Part shown: positions 8,459 to 16,500 of the stretch, in pieces | Layout: each line of letters opens with the position of its first letter | Position numbering within the stretch: position 1 is the stretch's first letter | Source of the DNA: Sinorhizobium medicae | Lineage (GTDB): Bacteria > Pseudomonadota > Alphaproteobacteria > Rhizobiales > Rhizobiaceae | Assembly: GCF_007827695.1 (NCBI RefSeq) | Contig: NZ_VITA01000006.1 | Location: forward strand, 124,001 to 188,000 | DNA length: 64,000 nucleotides | Reading direction: 5' to 3' | The notes under the pieces: generated by a model | Database searches by the model: none | What the model was told of the DNA's origin: nothing | What the model saw: only the letters and a program-made list of their open reading frames with translations | Program-made: the position numbers and the translations under genes

Positions 8459-9646
8459 TCAGTTGGTTGCCGGCTCAGCGGATTCGACCGGATTGATGCG
8501 GTCGCCATCGCGCACATAGGCACCGGCCTTCGCCACCGCCTGCTCACCGGGCTTGATGCCGGAGAGAATCTCGATGAACTGTCCGTCCTGGATACCCGTT
8601 TCCACGGGTACCAGACGCACGATGCCATCTTCGACCTTGCGGACAATCGATTTGCCGTCTTCCGATGTAACGGCTGTTTGCGGCAAAACCACAGTCTGCT
8701 TCTGCTCCGCCACGATGACGGCGCTTGCGTACATGCCGGCGCGTGCCTTCGACGGATCGTTCAGGCTGATATGAACGGTGCCGAGCCGGGTCTGCGGGTC
8801 GACGGTCGGCGCGATCAGCCGAATCTTCCCGTCGATCGTGGTGGTGCTGCCGGCAAGCTTGACCGTCGCGGGCTGCCCCACGGCAAGCTTGATGACATCG
8901 GACTCGGCAATGTCGGCCGTCATCTCGATTTCTCCGTCGCGGATGATCGCGAACAACGGCTCGCCGCTGCCGCTGGCGATCGCACCGACCTTCGCGTTCT
9001 TCCGCGAGACAATGCCGCTGACCGGCGCCTTCACTGCGGTGCGGGCGAGGCGCAGGTCGACGTCGTCGATTTGCGTCTTTACCACCTTGATGTCTGCCGT
9101 TGCGACGCTCACCGACTGCTCCGCCGAGCGGACGCGTGCTCGCCCGGCCGCGGCAAGCGCTTTCAAGCGGTCGGCTTCGGCCGTCGAAACGGTACCATTT
9201 TCCGACAGCTGCACGGCACGGTTGGCGACACGCGTCGCCTCCTCCGAATTGGCCGTCACCTCGGCGAGCTGGGCGTGCAGTTGCGCGAGCGACGCCTCGG
9301 CCTTTGCAAGGTTGGCCTCGAGCTGGCTTCTCTGCAGGAGCAGCGCGTCCTGGTTGAGCGAGGCCATCGTGCTGCCTTCTTCCACGCGATCGCCGACGTC
9401 GACATCGAGCGACCGGATGGCAAGACCTTCGACCAGGGGAGAGACATAAATCTCGTCCACCGCCTCGATCGATCCGGTGGCGATGACGCGGTCGGTGATC
9501 GACCGTTCCCTCGCTTCGGTCACGACGATGGATGGCGGCGCCTGCTTTTGCTGCGGCTTGGCGGCCTCCTCGGCCGAAGCGCTCACAAGGGCGCAGATGA
9601 GAATCGCTGCACAAGCGCCGACGAGGGGCAGGATTTTCTGAGCCAT
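8459..9646 (-). CDS. RND efflux periplasmic adaptor subunit (membrane fusion protein)
   Basis: A ~395-residue HlyD/AcrA-type adaptor joining the RND pump to an outer-membrane channel. It has a signal peptide (MAQKILPLVGACAAILICAL), a lipoyl half-motif (VDVGDRVEEGSTMASLNQ), a helical hairpin near residues 80-160, a second lipoyl half (VKAPVSGIVSRKNAKVGA), then barrel and membrane-proximal domains (RLGTVHISLNDPSKARAGMYA). There is no lipobox Cys, so it is probably not a lipoprotein. The frame opens 23 codons earlier, but only the ATG at 9646 gives a proper signal peptide. It is the first gene of the two-gene efflux operon. Confidence 0.93.
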   Translation of the reverse strand: MAQKILPLVGACAAILICALVSASAEEAAKPQQKQAPPSIVVTEARERSITDRVIATGSIEAVDEIYVSPLVEGLAIRSLDVDVGDRVEEGSTMASLNQDALLLQRSQLEANLAKAEASLAQLHAQLAEVTANSEEATRVANRAVQLSENGTVSTAEADRLKALAAAGRARVRSAEQSVSVATADIKVVKTQIDDVDLRLARTAVKAPVSGIVSRKNAKVGAIASGSGEPLFAIIRDGEIEMTADIAESDVIKLAVGQPATVKLAGSTTTIDGKIRLIAPTVDPQTRLGTVHISLNDPSKARAGMYASAVIVAEQKQTVVLPQTAVTSEDGKSIVRKVEDGIVRLVPVETGIQDGQFIEILSGIKPGEQAVAKAGAYVRDGDRINPVESAEPATN

Positions 9647-10244
9647 ACGCCTGTTTTCCCGAAACTGAAGCAAACACGCCCGATCACGCCCAGCAGGGCA
9701 GATATCCGGCCGCAATCATGCTATTTCACCTACAGCGCCGCGCGTATTGTCTGACCGCAAAGCTCGCCGTAGCACTTTGAATGCAGCCCGGGGCAGCGGT
9801 TTCAAACCACGGGCACCGGGCGGGAAGAAAATTCCCTGATGGGCAACGCCAAAGAAATAGAGCTTCCTCCATACGCTTGCCCCTCAGTCAAACGTTCCGG
9901 CCTATGTAATCGCCGGAGCAAATGCTTACAAGAGCGGCGAAGCAATGGTGCCTCACTATTTCTACTGTCATGCGTCTGCGGACGCAATACAGGTGCAACC
10001 TGAAGGTTGTCTTAACAACGGCAGCGGCACCGCGCCGGTTTCGCCGTGCCCTTTTCGCTAACCCGTTGGGACCGTGCGTTTTTCGCCTAAGCGATTCTGG
10101 CCCGGGGTGCATTCTCCGATAATGGGGTTGCGACCTTTTGACCGGGGCGGGGCTGAAATTCCCCGCTGTCGCGGCACAACTTCGCGGGTAGGGAGCGCGC
10201 GGGCTGGATTGGGATGACCACGCGCTTCCTCTCTTCCCTGTGCC
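9647..10244. other. Intergenic region of ~600 bp without a recognisable gene
   Basis: No frame here shows a recognisable protein, and short open frames on both strands lack a ribosome site with family-like content. It holds a degenerate rhizobial palindrome at 9730-9780 and a GCGGGG-N8-CCCCGC hairpin at 10147-10166. The hairpin could help end the importer transcript (minus strand) although no T run follows. The promoter of the efflux operon must lie in its left part. A small RNA cannot be excluded. Confidence 0.5.
9730..9780 (-). repeat. Degenerate copy of a rhizobial intergenic palindrome
   Basis: It begins CTACAGCGCCG and ends GCCGTAGCACTTTGA, and matches the reverse complement of the better-preserved element at 61698-61748 over nearly its whole length, with several changes in the inner arms. 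The shared flank CACTTTGA shows that the match is more than a chance hairpin. Confidence 0.65.
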
Positions 10245-11237
10245 CTACTGGAGCGCTGCGTCCGTGATCTCGTGCGTCCAGGCGCCTTCCGGCTCCTTGG
10301 ATATGACGGGGTCGGAGCCGCCGGCGAGCAGCGACTGGACGGTGCGCTTGTAATCCGCCTCGTCGAGCGCGCCGTTGGAACCGGCGGTCAGCTTGGCGAC
10401 TTCGCCCATCATGCGCTTCTGGTGCTTTTCCGTCTGCGCGCCGGTGGAATCGTTTTCGAGTACGATATCGGCCGCCTCGTCCGGATTTTCCTCCGCATAT
10501 TTCCAGCCCTTCATCGAGGCGCGAACGAATTTCACCATTTTGTCCTTGAAAGCCTCGTCCTTGAGCTTGTCCTCCAGCACGTATAGACCGTCCTCCAGAG
10601 TTGCCACGCCCTGGTCCTCATATTGGAAGGTGACGAGGTCCTCCGGTTTGATCCCGGCATCGATGACCTGCCAATATTCGTTGTAAGTCATCGTCGAGAT
10701 GCAGGCGGCTTGCTTCTGAATCAGCGGATCGACGTTGAAACCTTGCTTCAGCACGGTCACGCCATCCGCCCCGCCATCCGTCGGGATCTTCAGATGGGCC
10801 ATCCAGGAGAGGAACGGATATTCATTGCCAAAGAACCAAACGCCGAGCGTTTTTCCCTTGAAGTCTTCGGGGCTCTTCACCCCGGATTCCTTCAGACAGG
10901 TGAGCATCATGCCGGATTTCTTGAAGGGCTGGGCGATATTGACGAGCGGCACGCCCTTCTCGCGCGTCGCGAGGGCCGAAGGCATCCAGTCGACGATCAC
11001 GTCGGCGCCGCCGCCGGCAATCACCTGTGCCGGTGCGATGTCGGGGCCGCCGGGCTTGATCTCGACGTCGAGGTCCTCTTCCTCGTAGAAGCCCTTGTCC
11101 TTCGCTACGTAATAGCCGGCGAACTGGGCCTGCGTCACCCACTTCAGTTGCAGGGTGACCTTGTCGGCGGCATTGGCATGGAAGGCGGCGAGCGAAAAGG
11201 CGCCCGCTGCCAGTAGAGATGCGAGTTTGTTCGTCAT
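10245..11237 (-). CDS. ABC transporter substrate-binding protein, NMT1/THI5-like
   Basis: A 330-residue periplasmic binding protein with a signal peptide ending near HANAADKV. The mature part begins with the NMT1 pattern VTLQLKWVTQAQFAGYYVAKD and KGFYEEEDLDVEI, then PGGPDIAPAQVIAGGGADV. Such proteins bind pyrimidine-like ligands (the thiamine precursor HMP), riboflavin or related rings. Here the neighbouring dihydropyrimidinase and N-carbamoyl hydrolase make a pyrimidine, hydantoin or ureido compound the likely cargo, which is inference. It is the last gene of a minus-strand ATPase-GNAT-permease-permease-binding protein run, 28 bases after the permease. Confidence 0.88.
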   Translation of the reverse strand: MTNKLASLLAAGAFSLAAFHANAADKVTLQLKWVTQAQFAGYYVAKDKGFYEEEDLDVEIKPGGPDIAPAQVIAGGGADVIVDWMPSALATREKGVPLVNIAQPFKKSGMMLTCLKESGVKSPEDFKGKTLGVWFFGNEYPFLSWMAHLKIPTDGGADGVTVLKQGFNVDPLIQKQAACISTMTYNEYWQVIDAGIKPEDLVTFQYEDQGVATLEDGLYVLEDKLKDEAFKDKMVKFVRASMKGWKYAEENPDEAADIVLENDSTGAQTEKHQKRMMGEVAKLTAGSNGALDEADYKRTVQSLLAGGSDPVISKEPEGAWTHEITDAALQ

Positions 11238-11265
11238 TTCAGTTCCCTCTTATCGTTGTTTCATG

Positions 11266-12135
11266 TCAGGCCCGGCCACTTCGGATGGACGGATGCCAGA
11301 AGGTGACGGCTCGCTCGGCAAGCGCGACGACCCCGTAAAAGGCCGAGCCAGCCACCGCCGCGACGGCGATTTCGGCCCAGACCATGTCGACATTCATGCG
11401 GCCCACTTCCGTGGAGATGCGGAAACCCATGCCGACGATGGGCGTTCCGAAGAACTCGGCCACGATCGCACCGATCAGGGCCAAGGTGGAGTTAATCTTG
11501 AGAGCGTTGAAAATGAAAGGCCAGGCGGCCGGCAAGCGGAGCTTGAGGAGCGTCTGCCACCAGGAAGCCGCGTAAGTCCGCATCAGGTCGCGCTCCATGT
11601 GACTCGCGGCTGCCAGGCCGGAAACGGTGTTCACCAGCATCGGGAAGAAGGTCATGATGACGACGACCGCGACCTTCGACGGCCAGTCGAAGCCGAACCA
11701 CATGACCATGATCGGGGCTACTCCGATGACGGGGAGGGCGGAGACGAAGTTGCCGAGCGGCAGAAGGCCCTTCTGCAGGAAGGGCGAACGGTCGATGAGG
11801 ATGGCGACGATGAAGCCGAGGCCGCAGCCGAGGGCGTAGCCGGTCAGCACGGATTTCAGGAAGGTCTGCCGGAAGTCCGCGGCCAGCGTCGGCAGCGAAT
11901 TTATCAGCCGCAGCCAGATCATCGATGGCGCCGGCAGCAGCACCGATGGAACGGCGAAGCCGCGGACGATGCCTTCCCAGAGCACGAGTATGGTGATGCC
12001 GAAGAGGAGCGGCACGGCGAGATGTGCCGCATTGTTCGCGACGTTGCTTGCGAACCGCTTTTGGACCAGCCATTGGTTGAGGGCCCAGGCCGCGAGCCAG
12101 AAGAGGATTGCGCCGGCGAGAGCGGCAAGGTTCAT
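11266..12135 (-). CDS. ABC transporter permease (BPD_transp_1)
   Basis: A 289-residue inner-membrane permease with about seven hydrophobic segments. Helices near residues 5-22, 40-60, 95-120 and 245-270 are clear. The cytoplasmic coupling loop around ERDLMRTYAASWWQTLLKLRLPAAWP carries the EAA-type signature of SsuC/TauC-class permeases. Its start overlaps the stop of the other permease by 4 bases, so the two are translationally coupled and probably form a heterodimer over the shared ATPase. Confidence 0.9.
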   Translation of the reverse strand: MNLAALAGAILFWLAAWALNQWLVQKRFASNVANNAAHLAVPLLFGITILVLWEGIVRGFAVPSVLLPAPSMIWLRLINSLPTLAADFRQTFLKSVLTGYALGCGLGFIVAILIDRSPFLQKGLLPLGNFVSALPVIGVAPIMVMWFGFDWPSKVAVVVIMTFFPMLVNTVSGLAAASHMERDLMRTYAASWWQTLLKLRLPAAWPFIFNALKINSTLALIGAIVAEFFGTPIVGMGFRISTEVGRMNVDMVWAEIAVAAVAGSAFYGVVALAERAVTFWHPSIRSGRA

Positions 12136-13016
12136 GGTTTTGCTCCCATGCGCTTCAGGACGGCCGTGTGCGCCAGACCGACGATCATGACGAGGATCGC
12201 GGCAAGGGCCGCGGCCATGAACAGCGCCGCCCAGATCTGCACGGTCTGGCCGTAATAAGAACCGGCGAGCAGGCGTGCGCCGAGTCCGGCGACCGCACCG
12301 GTCGGCAGTTCGCCGACGATCGCGCCGACGAGCGAGATCGCCACGGCAACTTTCAGCGAGGTGAAGAGATAGGGCATGGAAGAGGGCCAGCGCAATTTCC
12401 AGAATGTCTGGGCGGGCGAGGCGTTATAGGTGTGCATCAGGTCCAGCTGGATCGTCTCGGGGCTGCGCAGTCCCTTGACCATGCCGACCACCACCGGGAA
12501 AAACGAAAGGTAAGTGGAAATCAACGCTTTTGGCAGCAGGCCGGAAATGCCGATGGCGTTGAGCACCACGATGATCATCGGCGCGATTGCCAGGATCGGG
12601 ATCGTCTGGCTGGCGATCACCCAGGGCATCAGCGATCGGTCCATTGCCCGGTTGTGGACGATGCCGACGGCCAGCAGCACGCCGAGCGCGGCACCGATGC
12701 CGAATCCAAGCAGCGTGGCCGAAAGCGTGATCCAGGCGTGATAGACAAGGCTGCGCTTCGAGGTGATCGCCTTGTTGACGGTCGTATCCCAGATTTCGAC
12801 GATCACCTGATGGGGAGCGGGCAGCACCGGGCGTTCCTGAGCCATTGTGTTCCGGACGATCTGCGAGAAACCGATCTCGGTGCTGGCACGGCCGGCCGTG
12901 TCTCTTTCGAAGGGCGCGTTCAGATAGACGGCAGCCACGTACCAGACGGCAATCAAGAGCAGGACGACGGTGCCGATCGGAAGCAGCTTGTCTTTCAGGA
13001 AGCTTTCGTCGCGCAT
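12132..13016 (-). CDS. ABC transporter permease (BPD_transp_1)
   Basis: A ~294-residue permease that partners the one downstream. It has an N-terminal helix (LLPIGTVVLLLIAVWYVAAV), further helices around SLVYHAWITLSATLLGFGIGAALG and VIASQTIPILAIAPMII, and a coupling loop with LMHTYNASPAQTFWKLRWP. The frame is open 13 codons further, but the ATG at 13016 is two bases past the GNAT stop and fits homologue length. It belongs to the same NMT1-type importer. Confidence 0.9.
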   Translation of the reverse strand: MRDESFLKDKLLPIGTVVLLLIAVWYVAAVYLNAPFERDTAGRASTEIGFSQIVRNTMAQERPVLPAPHQVIVEIWDTTVNKAITSKRSLVYHAWITLSATLLGFGIGAALGVLLAVGIVHNRAMDRSLMPWVIASQTIPILAIAPMIIVVLNAIGISGLLPKALISTYLSFFPVVVGMVKGLRSPETIQLDLMHTYNASPAQTFWKLRWPSSMPYLFTSLKVAVAISLVGAIVGELPTGAVAGLGARLLAGSYYGQTVQIWAALFMAAALAAILVMIVGLAHTAVLKRMGAKP

Positions 13017-13018
13017 GA

Positions 13019-13504
13019 TCACGCCTCCCTTTCGCGCAAGGGGTCGGCGCGCCATCGATAGAGAATATCCGGCAGCCCCTCTTCATTGTCGCCATCGGTC
13101 CTGCGCACCGGGACGAAACCCTCGCGTTCATAGAAGCGCTGAGCGTCGCGATTGTTTTCGAACGTCCAAAGCTCGAGCCCGGTTTCTGCGCGCCTTTTGG
13201 CTTCGCGGATCAGAGCGGCGCCGATCCCAAGACCTCTGTAACGTTCGTCCAGATAGAGAGCAGTCACATGGCCGCCGCCAGACAGAGCGAGAAATCCCGC
13301 GATTTCGCCTCGACAGTCGGCGACGATGACCGGACCGCTCTCAAAGACGCTTTCCCGATAATGCCGCTCCACATCATCCTCAGGATGGACGCGGGGCATC
13401 CATGGCGTCGCGTCTATCCAGCGATTGAGAATGGCCGCGCATGCCGCCATATCGGCCGGGACGGCAACGCGACAGTGCACCTGTCCAGCGTCGCTATTCC
13501 TCAT
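13019..13504 (-). CDS. GNAT-family N-acetyltransferase
   Basis: A 161-residue GCN5-type acetyltransferase. The acetyl-CoA site shows as LYLDERYRGLGIGAALIREAK (R/Q-x-x-G-x-G/A pattern), preceded by GFLALSGGGHVTALYL and followed by the aromatic WTFENNRDAQRFYEREGF typical of the fold's last strands. Its substrate is unknown. It lies inside the importer operon, overlapping the ATPase stop by 11 bases and ending 2 bases before a permease start, so it is co-translated with the transporter. It might modify an imported amine or an intermediate of the pathway, which is speculation. Confidence 0.88.
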   Translation of the reverse strand: MRNSDAGQVHCRVAVPADMAACAAILNRWIDATPWMPRVHPEDDVERHYRESVFESGPVIVADCRGEIAGFLALSGGGHVTALYLDERYRGLGIGAALIREAKRRAETGLELWTFENNRDAQRFYEREGFVPVRRTDGDNEEGLPDILYRWRADPLREREA

Positions 13505-14285
13505 AGCTGTGCCCCGCTCTCAAGCCTTCGCGAACCCGATGCGCGATTTCCAGGAACTCCGGCGTTTCGCGGATGCCGAGTGGGCGTTCCCTCGGAAGCG
13601 TCGATTCGATCACGTCAGTGACGCGTCCCGGGCGGGGGCTCATGACGATGATCCTGGTCGAGAGGTAGACCGCCTCGGGAATGGAGTGCGTGACGAAACA
13701 GATGGTCTTGTTGGTACGCGCCCAAAGCTTCAGGAGCTGTTCGTTCAGGTGGTCGCGGACGATTTCGTCAAGCGCCCCGAAAGGCTCGTCCATCAGCAGG
13801 AGATCGGCATCGAAGGCGAGTGCCCGGGCGATCGACGCGCGCTGCTGCATACCGCCGGAAAGCTGCCAGGGATATTTCTTCCCGAAGCCTGAGAGATTGA
13901 CGAGCTCGAGCGTCCGCTCGATCCGTGCTTTTCGGTCCTCTCTCGAATAGCCCATGATCTCAAGGGGTAGTGCGATGTTGTTTTCGATGGTCCGCCACGG
14001 ATAAAGAGCGGCCGCCTGAAAGACATAGCCATAGGCGCGCCTCCGGCGCGCTTCCTCCGGCGTCATGCCGTTGACCGTTATGCTGCCGGCGGTCGGCTTT
14101 TCCAGATCGGCGATGACGCGCAGAAACGTCGTCTTGCCGCAGCCGGACGGGCCGATGAAGGAGACGAAGTCGCCCTTGGCCACGTCGAGGTCGACGCCGG
14201 TCAGAGCATTGACCGGACCGTCACTGGTCTCGAATGTCAGGCCGAGGTTCCGGGCCGAGACCACGGAGGCGGAATTGGATGTCAT
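13494..14285 (-). CDS. ABC transporter ATP-binding protein (SsuB/TauB-like)
   Basis: A ~263-residue ATPase that energises the NMT1-type importer. It has Walker A GPSGCGKTT near residue 47, the Q loop (YVFQAAALYPW), the signature LSGGMQQR, Walker B LLLMDEPFGALDE, and the switch His in FVTHSIPEA. The frame runs further upstream without a start to match; the ATG at 14285 begins the usual N-terminus (ASVVSARNLGLTFE). It is the first gene of the importer operon, divergent from the cupin gene. Confidence 0.92.
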   Translation of the reverse strand: MTSNSASVVSARNLGLTFETSDGPVNALTGVDLDVAKGDFVSFIGPSGCGKTTFLRVIADLEKPTAGSITVNGMTPEEARRRRAYGYVFQAAALYPWRTIENNIALPLEIMGYSREDRKARIERTLELVNLSGFGKKYPWQLSGGMQQRASIARALAFDADLLLMDEPFGALDEIVRDHLNEQLLKLWARTNKTICFVTHSIPEAVYLSTRIIVMSPRPGRVTDVIESTLPRERPLGIRETPEFLEIAHRVREGLRAGHSYEE

Positions 14286-14406
14286 GGGCGGATTCTCATT
14301 GTGGCGCGTCTGTGGCAGACTGCTATCCGGACCCGCAACATGCAATCGCGGATTTGCCGGCAATGGCGCCTCTTGCGGGTTTTTCAGCGTATTCTGGAGA
14401 ACGGTC

Positions 14407-14820
14407 ATGTCTCGATCACCCAATCCTGACTGTCGCGTGGTTCGCCCCGGGGTTGCCTTCGCCGGCAAGCAGGGGCTCGACTACTTCGAGGGGATCGCCG
14501 CGGAAACGGTCGGCTCCACCGGCATCTGCATGCATCTCGTGACCATGCCGCCCGGTGCGCGCGCCAGGGCGCATCTCCACGAGGCCCATGAGACCGCGAT
14601 TTATGTGCTGTCCGGAGAGGCGCACACCTGGTTCGGCGAGCAGCTCCAGGAGCAAGTGATCGTGAAGGCCGGAGATATGCTCTACATCCCCGCCGGCGTG
14701 CCGCACCTGCCGGCGAACCTCTCGGACGCCCCCTGCACGGCGGTGATCGCCCGGACGGATCCGAACGGGCGCGAGAGCGTCGTGCTGTTGCCGGAACTTG
14801 ACGAGCTGGTGTCCGCCTGA
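14407..14820 (+). CDS. Cupin-domain protein
   Basis: A 137-residue single cupin barrel. Motif 1 is HLHEAHETAIYVLSGEAHTW and motif 2 is GDMLYIPAGVPHLP; His 58, His 60, Glu 64 and His 102 (approximate) are the likely metal ligands. It could be a small-molecule isomerase, dioxygenase or binding protein; the sequence does not decide. It is divergent from the importer and convergent with the dihydropyrimidinase gene. That context suggests a role in handling a pyrimidine or ureido intermediate, but no more than that. Confidence 0.85.
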   Translation: MSRSPNPDCRVVRPGVAFAGKQGLDYFEGIAAETVGSTGICMHLVTMPPGARARAHLHEAHETAIYVLSGEAHTWFGEQLQEQVIVKAGDMLYIPAGVPHLPANLSDAPCTAVIARTDPNGRESVVLLPELDELVSA

Positions 14821-14871
14821 CGGGTCGCCGACGTATTTTTGTCTGATGGCATAGGGGTGCGGCATCTCGGT

Positions 14872-16326
14872 TCAGACGCCGCTTGCGGGGATGCCGCTGC
14901 GCTGTACTGCGCGAGGTGCCGTCACTTCCTTCCAGGTCGAAAGCGCGGTGCTGACAGCGGGGAAGGGGTCGCGCCGCACGAATTCGCCGTGGCCTTCCTG
15001 TGTCTTGACCGAACCCTCCTCGATAGAAACCACGCCACGCGACAGCGTGAAGCGCGGAAGACCGGTAACGGTCTTGCCTTCGAAGACGTTGTAGTCGATC
15101 GCCGATTGCTGCGTCTTCGCAGAGATCGTCTTCGACCGCTTCGGGTCCCACACGACGATGTCGGCATCGGCGCCGACGAGGATTGCACCCTTCTTCGGAT
15201 AGATGTTGAGGATCTTGGCGATGTTGGTCGAGGTGACCGCCACGAATTCGTTCATGGTGATGCGGCCAGTCGCGACGCCATGGGTCCAGAGCATCGGCAT
15301 GCGATCCTCCAGGCCGCCGGTGCCGTTCGGGATCCTGGTGAAATCGCCGACGCCGAAGCGTTTCTGCTCGGTCGTGAAGGCGCAATGATCGGTCGCGACC
15401 ACCTGCAGCGAACCGGAGGCGAGGCCCGCCCAGAGGCTGTCCTGATGCAGCTTGTTGCGGAAGGGCGGTGACATCACCCGACGTGCGGCGTGGTCCCAGT
15501 CCTTGTCGAAATACTCCGTCTCGTCGAGGGTCAGGTGCTGGATCAAGGGCTCGCCGAAGACGCGCATGCCCTTGGCGCGGGCGCGCCGGATGGCCTCATG
15601 CGACTGTTCGCAGGAGGTGTGCACGATGTAGACGGGACAGCCGGCCATGTCGGCGATCATGATCGCCCGGTTGGTGGCCTCGCCCTCGACTTCTGCCGGC
15701 CGCGAATAGGCATGCGCCTCGGGACCGGAATTTCCTTCCGCCAGCAGCTTCGCCTGCAACTGCGCAACCACGTCGCCGTTCTCGGCGTGAACCAGCGGCA
15801 GGGCGCCAAGTGCCGCGCAGCGCTGGAATGAGGAAAACATCTCGTCATCGTCCACCATCAGAGCGCCTTTATAAGCCATGAAGTGCTTGAAGGTGTTGAT
15901 GCCCTTCTCTTTGACGACGGACTCCATCTCGTTGAAGACCTGCTCGCTCCACCAGGTGATCGCCATGTGGAAGGAATAGTCGCAATTGGCGCGCGTCGAC
16001 TTGTTGTCCCACATCGTGAGCGCTTCGAGCAGCGACTGACCGGGCGAGGGGAGGGCGAAGTCGACGACCATCGTCGTGCCGCCGGCAAGCGCTGCCCGCG
16101 TCCCGCTTTCGAAATCGTCCGAGGAATAGGTGCCCATGAAGGGCATTTCGAGATGGGTGTGCGGATCGATGCCGCCCGGCATGACGTAGCAGCCGGTAGC
16201 GTCCAGTGTCTCGGCAGCCGATAGGTTCGGCCCGATCCCGACGATCCTGCCGCCCTCGATCTTCACGTCGGCCCTGTAGGTCAGGTCGGCCGTAACGATG
16301 GTTCCACCCTTTATGACAGTGCTCAT
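14872..16326 (-). CDS. hydA: Dihydropyrimidinase / D-hydantoinase
   Basis: A 484-residue cyclic amidohydrolase that opens the ring of dihydrouracil or dihydrothymine (and hydantoins) to N-carbamoyl beta-amino acids. The binuclear metal site is visible: His56-x-His58 in DPHTHLEMP, the carboxylated Lys147 in NTFKHFMAYKG, His180 in VHAENGD, a later His in VHTSCEQ, and Asp in VVATDHCAF. Length and C-terminal beta domain are typical. The next step of the pathway is encoded just upstream (the N-carbamoyl hydrolase), but a terminator lies between, so hydA has its own promoter in 16327-16460. Confidence 0.95.
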   Translation of the reverse strand: MSTVIKGGTIVTADLTYRADVKIEGGRIVGIGPNLSAAETLDATGCYVMPGGIDPHTHLEMPFMGTYSSDDFESGTRAALAGGTTMVVDFALPSPGQSLLEALTMWDNKSTRANCDYSFHMAITWWSEQVFNEMESVVKEKGINTFKHFMAYKGALMVDDDEMFSSFQRCAALGALPLVHAENGDVVAQLQAKLLAEGNSGPEAHAYSRPAEVEGEATNRAIMIADMAGCPVYIVHTSCEQSHEAIRRARAKGMRVFGEPLIQHLTLDETEYFDKDWDHAARRVMSPPFRNKLHQDSLWAGLASGSLQVVATDHCAFTTEQKRFGVGDFTRIPNGTGGLEDRMPMLWTHGVATGRITMNEFVAVTSTNIAKILNIYPKKGAILVGADADIVVWDPKRSKTISAKTQQSAIDYNVFEGKTVTGLPRFTLSRGVVSIEEGSVKTQEGHGEFVRRDPFPAVSTALSTWKEVTAPRAVQRSGIPASGV

Positions 16327-16462
16327 GGATTATGTTCCTCTGGATGATGCTTTCGGCGGCTGAGCCGCCTGCAGCGCCGCATGTCTCAGACGTGCAAAGG
16401 CGCTGCATCCTTTGAATTGCTGCATGCTTTGTCCATTGGCCGGTTACGATCAAAGGAGCATG

Positions 16463-16493
16463 CAGTAAAAAGGGCGGAACCACCGTTCCGCCC
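16463..16493 (-). terminator. Rho-independent terminator after the N-carbamoyl hydrolase gene
   Basis: GGGCGGAAC and GTTCCGCCC form a perfect 9-bp stem with a CACC/GGTG loop; the minus strand continues with TTTTTACT. It lies 7 bases past the stop codon, so it should separate this gene from hydA. Confidence 0.85.
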
Positions 16494-16500
16494 GCAAAAC

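Noticed and set aside
7076-9754. An 892-codon open frame on the plus strand
   Set aside because: It is the mirror of the RND pump and adaptor genes, with the same low-complexity composition and no family features.
9888-10122. Small overlapping open frames in the gap after the efflux operon
   Set aside because: They lack ribosome sites, lie on both strands in the same bases, and encode Arg-rich sequence without a recognisable domain.
10120-10244. A possible thiamine (TPP) riboswitch near the NMT1-type importer
   Set aside because: The conserved TPP core (CTGAGA and the P4/P5 ACC-GAACCTG part) is not present, and the region is downstream of the importer genes, not before them.
16327-16460. 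A third RutR-like operator before hydA (TTGGCCGGTTACGATC)
   Set aside because: Only 10 of 16 positions agree with the site at 17881, and the second half does not fit; too weak to report.
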